From assembly GCA_013400975.1 (NCBI GenBank), contig WBMZ01003456.1, positions 62,001-126,000 of the forward strand: a DNA stretch of 64,000 bases, read 5' to 3'. The notes beneath the pieces are model-generated. The model was not told where the DNA came from, ran no database searches, and saw only the letters and a list, made by a program, of their open reading frames with translations. Below are positions 60,406 to 64,000 of the stretch, one piece after another (the stretch's first letter is position 1; each line of letters begins with the position of its first letter). This DNA comes from Atrichornis clamosus (taxonomy: Eukaryota > Chordata > Aves > Passeriformes > Menuridae). Position numbers and translations under genes: made by a program.

Positions 60406-61950
60406 GAACACTTCACAGCTCACAGGCTGTTATGCAGTGTAGAGTAAAAACTTCCAACAGCCAGCTGCAGAGGATTTGCAATGGGCTTAAACTGCACAGC
60501 AATTACAGAACCATAGTCCTTGAAGGATTTTTTGCAAAGTACACCTTCCCCTCTAGTTACTGGGATTTAATTATTAAACCTGAATTTCATTAACATGATG
60601 ATTCCCATCACTTCCACTGTGCCTCTAAATTGTTAACAAAATTTCCTAACTAGAAATTTTGATACTGTAACAAAGAGCTGACTGTAAACCTTACAGGGTA
60701 AAATGATCATTCTTTCATGTTCCTAAAATTCAGAGGAATTTTTAAAACACACATTTTAAGAGAAGTAGGACTGAATCAGATTTTAATGACATTGATACTA
60801 GTAACAAAAACTGCATGCAATTTATGCAACCAAACCTTTACAATAAGCTGCAACCCTAACCCTGTATCTGACTGTCCTTTTAACAATAAAGGGCAAAGGC
60901 AATTTAAAATTGACATTGGAGTACCAACATTTCCCACAGAAACAACATTTTCTTAATATTTTTGTTTATAAATATTAGGATATCTGGTTAAGAGGATATC
61001 CTCCCTCCAAATAATAGACAATGTAAATATTTATCTGTCTCTAAAAGAAACACAATATCTATCAGCAGAAAAGATTCACTTCCACAAAATTCAATATGCT
61101 CTTTTCAAGCTTTGTAATGCCAAATCTTTTCCCAAAACATTGCAGTTCTCAGTAATGCTATATACACCACCATTTCTCTCACTAGTAAAATACTGAATTT
61201 ATCTCATGTGGCTCTTTCAACAGTAGATTTGTCAATATAAGGAGGCTTTTTTTTTTTTAACACTCGGTTGAGTATTTTGTAGTCTGAATGATAAGTACAG
61301 TATTATTTCGAATAATGGTAATGTTTTCATCTGTCAGGCTAGTGGCTTCATCAATGCCATTGCAAAACTGAAAATTTTTCTTCCACCAATATTCCATAGA
61401 ATTCTGTATTTCTGGTACCTAGGATAGCTTTAAGCTGTGGAACATTTTAAAAGTTTTGGAAACTGTGGATTTCATGTTTAAAGCACAACATTAAAAGTTC
61501 TGTCATGCACTGACTGTGATGGACTGTTAGTCCTTACCATAATGTTATACCTCATGTTAGGCACTAGAAATTAGACATCACATTTCGTGTTCAGCTGCAA
61601 GTGTCACAGATCCCAGTGTATGTGTTCTGAATAACATTTCTATTTTTCCATGGATCTAGATGATTTCATGTCTGTAAGAGCATCAAACTGTGTTGCTATG
61701 TCAAGTAAGCAAATCCTAAATACTTAAAAACTAACATTATGTAAAAACATGAGCATATGTTTATTTTACTAGCATTCATTATTAAAAGAAAAAACACTTA
61801 TTAATTTTATTATTCATCTAATAATGTTGGACACATTAATACAAGTGAGAGGCGTGTCACAAACCTGACAGCTTCTGTTTGCTCTTGTAGCCAAAGCTGA
61901 GCTCCACAAGCAATGTGAAGCAGCCCACCAGCAATGGGTACATGAGCTTG

Positions 61951-62505
61951 TTAACATCCGTGGCTGTGAGGGAAGGGCCAGGGCAGCATGCCTGGTGACC
62001 TGATGGATGTGAGCTCTTTTTCACTGTGAGCTCCAGATGCCCTTTGGATATGACAGACCCCTGTCTGAATTCGCAGTTTGGTCACAAAGTGTAGGTTGAA
62101 GCAAGAGAGAGGAAGTTTTTGCAGCTCGATCATGATCCCACAGAGAGATCTGTCTTCATCCAACCTTTCATATGGGTCATCAATTCCTTGTGTATTGTTT
62201 ACCCCTTCACCTTCTTTAACCTGCTTAGTTGGTACCGACTGTAACTTTTCTGAAGCTGGTAGTTCCCTGTCTGTGTGGAGTGCTTATCATGGTAGACCCT
62301 CACTCATTACTTGGAGTGCTACATATGTCAGCAGTAAGAACAGCAGCAACCTGGTACTGGGTGTGGGGCATTCATGGACACTGGAGACATCCTGCACCGT
62401 GAACACTGAGAAAGATGCAGCAGCAGCCAGGTCTTTAATTCTGCTGAAGCAAGGTGCATGTGCTCTACATTGATATTCTTCTGTGATATTCTGGACTGTA
62501 ATCAC
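61951..62505 (-). pseudogene. Unrecognised minus-strand frame broken by two adjacent stops
   Basis: One minus-strand frame stays open from about 62505 down to 61951 except for two adjacent stops (TGA-TAA, 62284-62289), about 183 codons in all. The part after the stops reads well as protein: VKEGEGVNNTQGIDDPYERL, then DEDRSLCGIMIELQKLPLSC and FNLHFVTKLRIQTGVCHI. The opposite strand is also open for about 130 codons over much of the same DNA, which suggests that low stop density could be a composition effect. There is no family I can name and no ATG at the start (first codon GTG). It may be a decayed pseudogene or chance. Confidence 0.2.
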
Positions 62506-64000
62506 TCATTAGCATTCTGGTCTGAGAACAGCTGAATGAAAGACATGTTTCTTCTTTTTTCTCTTTTTGCTGCTAACGTGCAGAAATTAAGGTTCTCATG
62601 TCCATATTTTGCATGGCAGAAGTGATAAGAACCAGCAGATAAAGTTCAAAACGTCAGTGCAACGACATTCAACCTGTCCTCCATTTGAGTAAGGGACTTA
62701 TCAAGAACAGGGAGGAGTGAAGGACACAGCTGGCTTTTCAGATAATGCTCATAACCTTATAGGACCTTTCAAAATATATTGCAAACACATCAAAGATGAT
62801 TTCTTTCTCATGTTTACTTCATTTTTTATTGTGATGCAGAGGGGACGGTATCAGTGACTGGCATGCCCTTCTATTGAAAACTGCTACAAAAATGAGGAGG
62901 TTAGAAGGGTTCAGCCACGACTTACCTCTGTGTATCAAGACTTCTTCCCATAGCAAGCCAGTCATAATGGGGTGTCTGTATCTTTCTGACTGCAGAGACT
63001 GCTCCATTTCCTGTGACAATAATCTCCTGGAACAAAGCAGGAAAAAACAAACCTTAAAGAGGTGTTGCAATCCTATCACTTATCTTTCTCCTTTTGGTTG
63101 ACTTATTGTCTCCAGAGAGCAAGGAGTTGCAACTGTGTTCCTGAGCAGAGGAGAAGGAGGGTCCTTGCCCCATTAACTATGTTGGTTATTATCCAGACAG
63201 CCTGGCCTCAGGTCACAGAACCTCACAAATACAATTTCACACATGAGGAGATGAGTTTTCTGTCAACATCACAATGTGAAATGTTCCAAAGCAGCATTGC
63301 AGAACATGCATGTGTGGCTTAGTGGCACCAGTGTCCTATCTAACAGTCAAACCAAACTCGACATCAGCATTGTCTTAGAATCAGGTAAGAGTGGAATGCT
63401 GAGTAGTTGCCAGAACAACTTTTTAAAAAATTTATTATTGAGTGATTGATTTATCCTTATGAAGTTATGGGGGACAGCTATTTTTGTAAAGACTGTATCA
63501 ACATTTCTGGCTATATTTGTGACAAGGATTACTATTTGAAAAGGTAAATCTTTGCTCCACTTAGCAACTGTATTTTATGTCAACTGGCAATGTGCTTATC
63601 AAGGGTGAGTGCACTGCTGTATTTCCACATCATAATAGTACATGTTATGCCAGCACCTGAAAGATGAGAAGAACACCAGGGAAGTTTACAACGTGAAATT
63701 GTTCATGCTTTAATAATTGTCTAGGGACTGACACTAAAACATAAATGCAGCTGCATCAAATTTGAGTTCCTCTCTTGAAGTAATCTACATGGTCCCTGTG
63801 TGCCTTTTGCATACAGCACCAAATTATACAAACTTTAAAAAGATAATCAAAATTCTAGACAGGGCTGAAAAAAAAATCTGTCACAGGCTTTTCCTTTTAG
63901 TGGTTTCTTGATCATTTTTTTTCCAGTCAAGCTGACATTTCAATTTTAAATAGCATTTTGTTTGAAATCACCAAGGTATGAAACAGTCATCTTGCAAGGA

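Larger units (their letters stand above)
53869..64000. other. Unique DNA, no confirmed gene
   Basis: No known gene was recognised in the final 10 kb. A CpG cluster (60232-60405) and a minus-strand frame with two adjacent stops (61951-62505) are listed separately. A T-run lies at about 61248-61258. Confidence 0.55.

Noticed and set aside
1..64000. CRISPR array, tRNA/rRNA genes, bacterial operons
   Set aside because: No regularly spaced direct repeats, no tRNA-like B-box or cloverleaf, and no prokaryotic gene density or ribosome-binding pattern was seen.

Overview
This window looks like a gene-poor stretch of a bird chromosome. The evidence is its interspersed repeats. One 2.5-kb CR1 LINE (minus strand, about 43.30-45.82 kb) and three short CR1 3' ends (13.53, 15.95 and 28.17 kb, all plus strand) share the avian CR1 3'-end text and the ATTCTGTG/ATTCTATG octamer tail. 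Another sauropsid cannot be excluded from sequence alone. The background is AT-rich, with scattered microsatellites and homopolymer runs. I see no bacterial, plasmid or phage organisation, and ribosome binding sites, operons and terminators do not apply.

Layout: 1-5.16 kb is unique sequence with a small CpG cluster (3.2-3.45 kb) and one weak candidate cysteine-rich exon (4.54-4.73 kb). At 5.165-6.313 kb, two nearly identical 573/575-bp copies flank the window's only ambiguous base (N at 5738). This is the signature of an unmerged contig overlap and is probably an assembly artefact. The 10.6-11.0 kb part has a purine tract and a complementary pyrimidine tract about 310 bp apart, and at 11.3-11.6 kb there is an unrecognised protein-like relic. 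From 16.4 to 26.5 kb are several blocks whose texture resembles conserved non-coding (enhancer-like) DNA. At 26.6-27.2 kb is a possible badly decayed retroviral gag remnant. A 3 x 21-bp minisatellite lies at 28.49 kb, a triple 10-bp palindrome at 34.69 kb, the large CR1 at 43.3-45.8 kb and a (CA)13 repeat at 48.39 kb. A minus-strand frame interrupted only by two adjacent stops lies at 61.95-62.5 kb.

I could not identify an intact protein-coding gene, an exon of a known gene, or a tRNA, rRNA or other RNA gene. Apart from the CR1 fragments, the open frames have the lengths and composition expected by chance in 64 kb of AT-rich DNA. The window is therefore either intergenic or inside one or more very long introns; the sequence does not say which. 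I found no convincing new biological system. The most solid non-routine observation is the probable false duplication around the N. The rest are low-confidence leads with stated tests.
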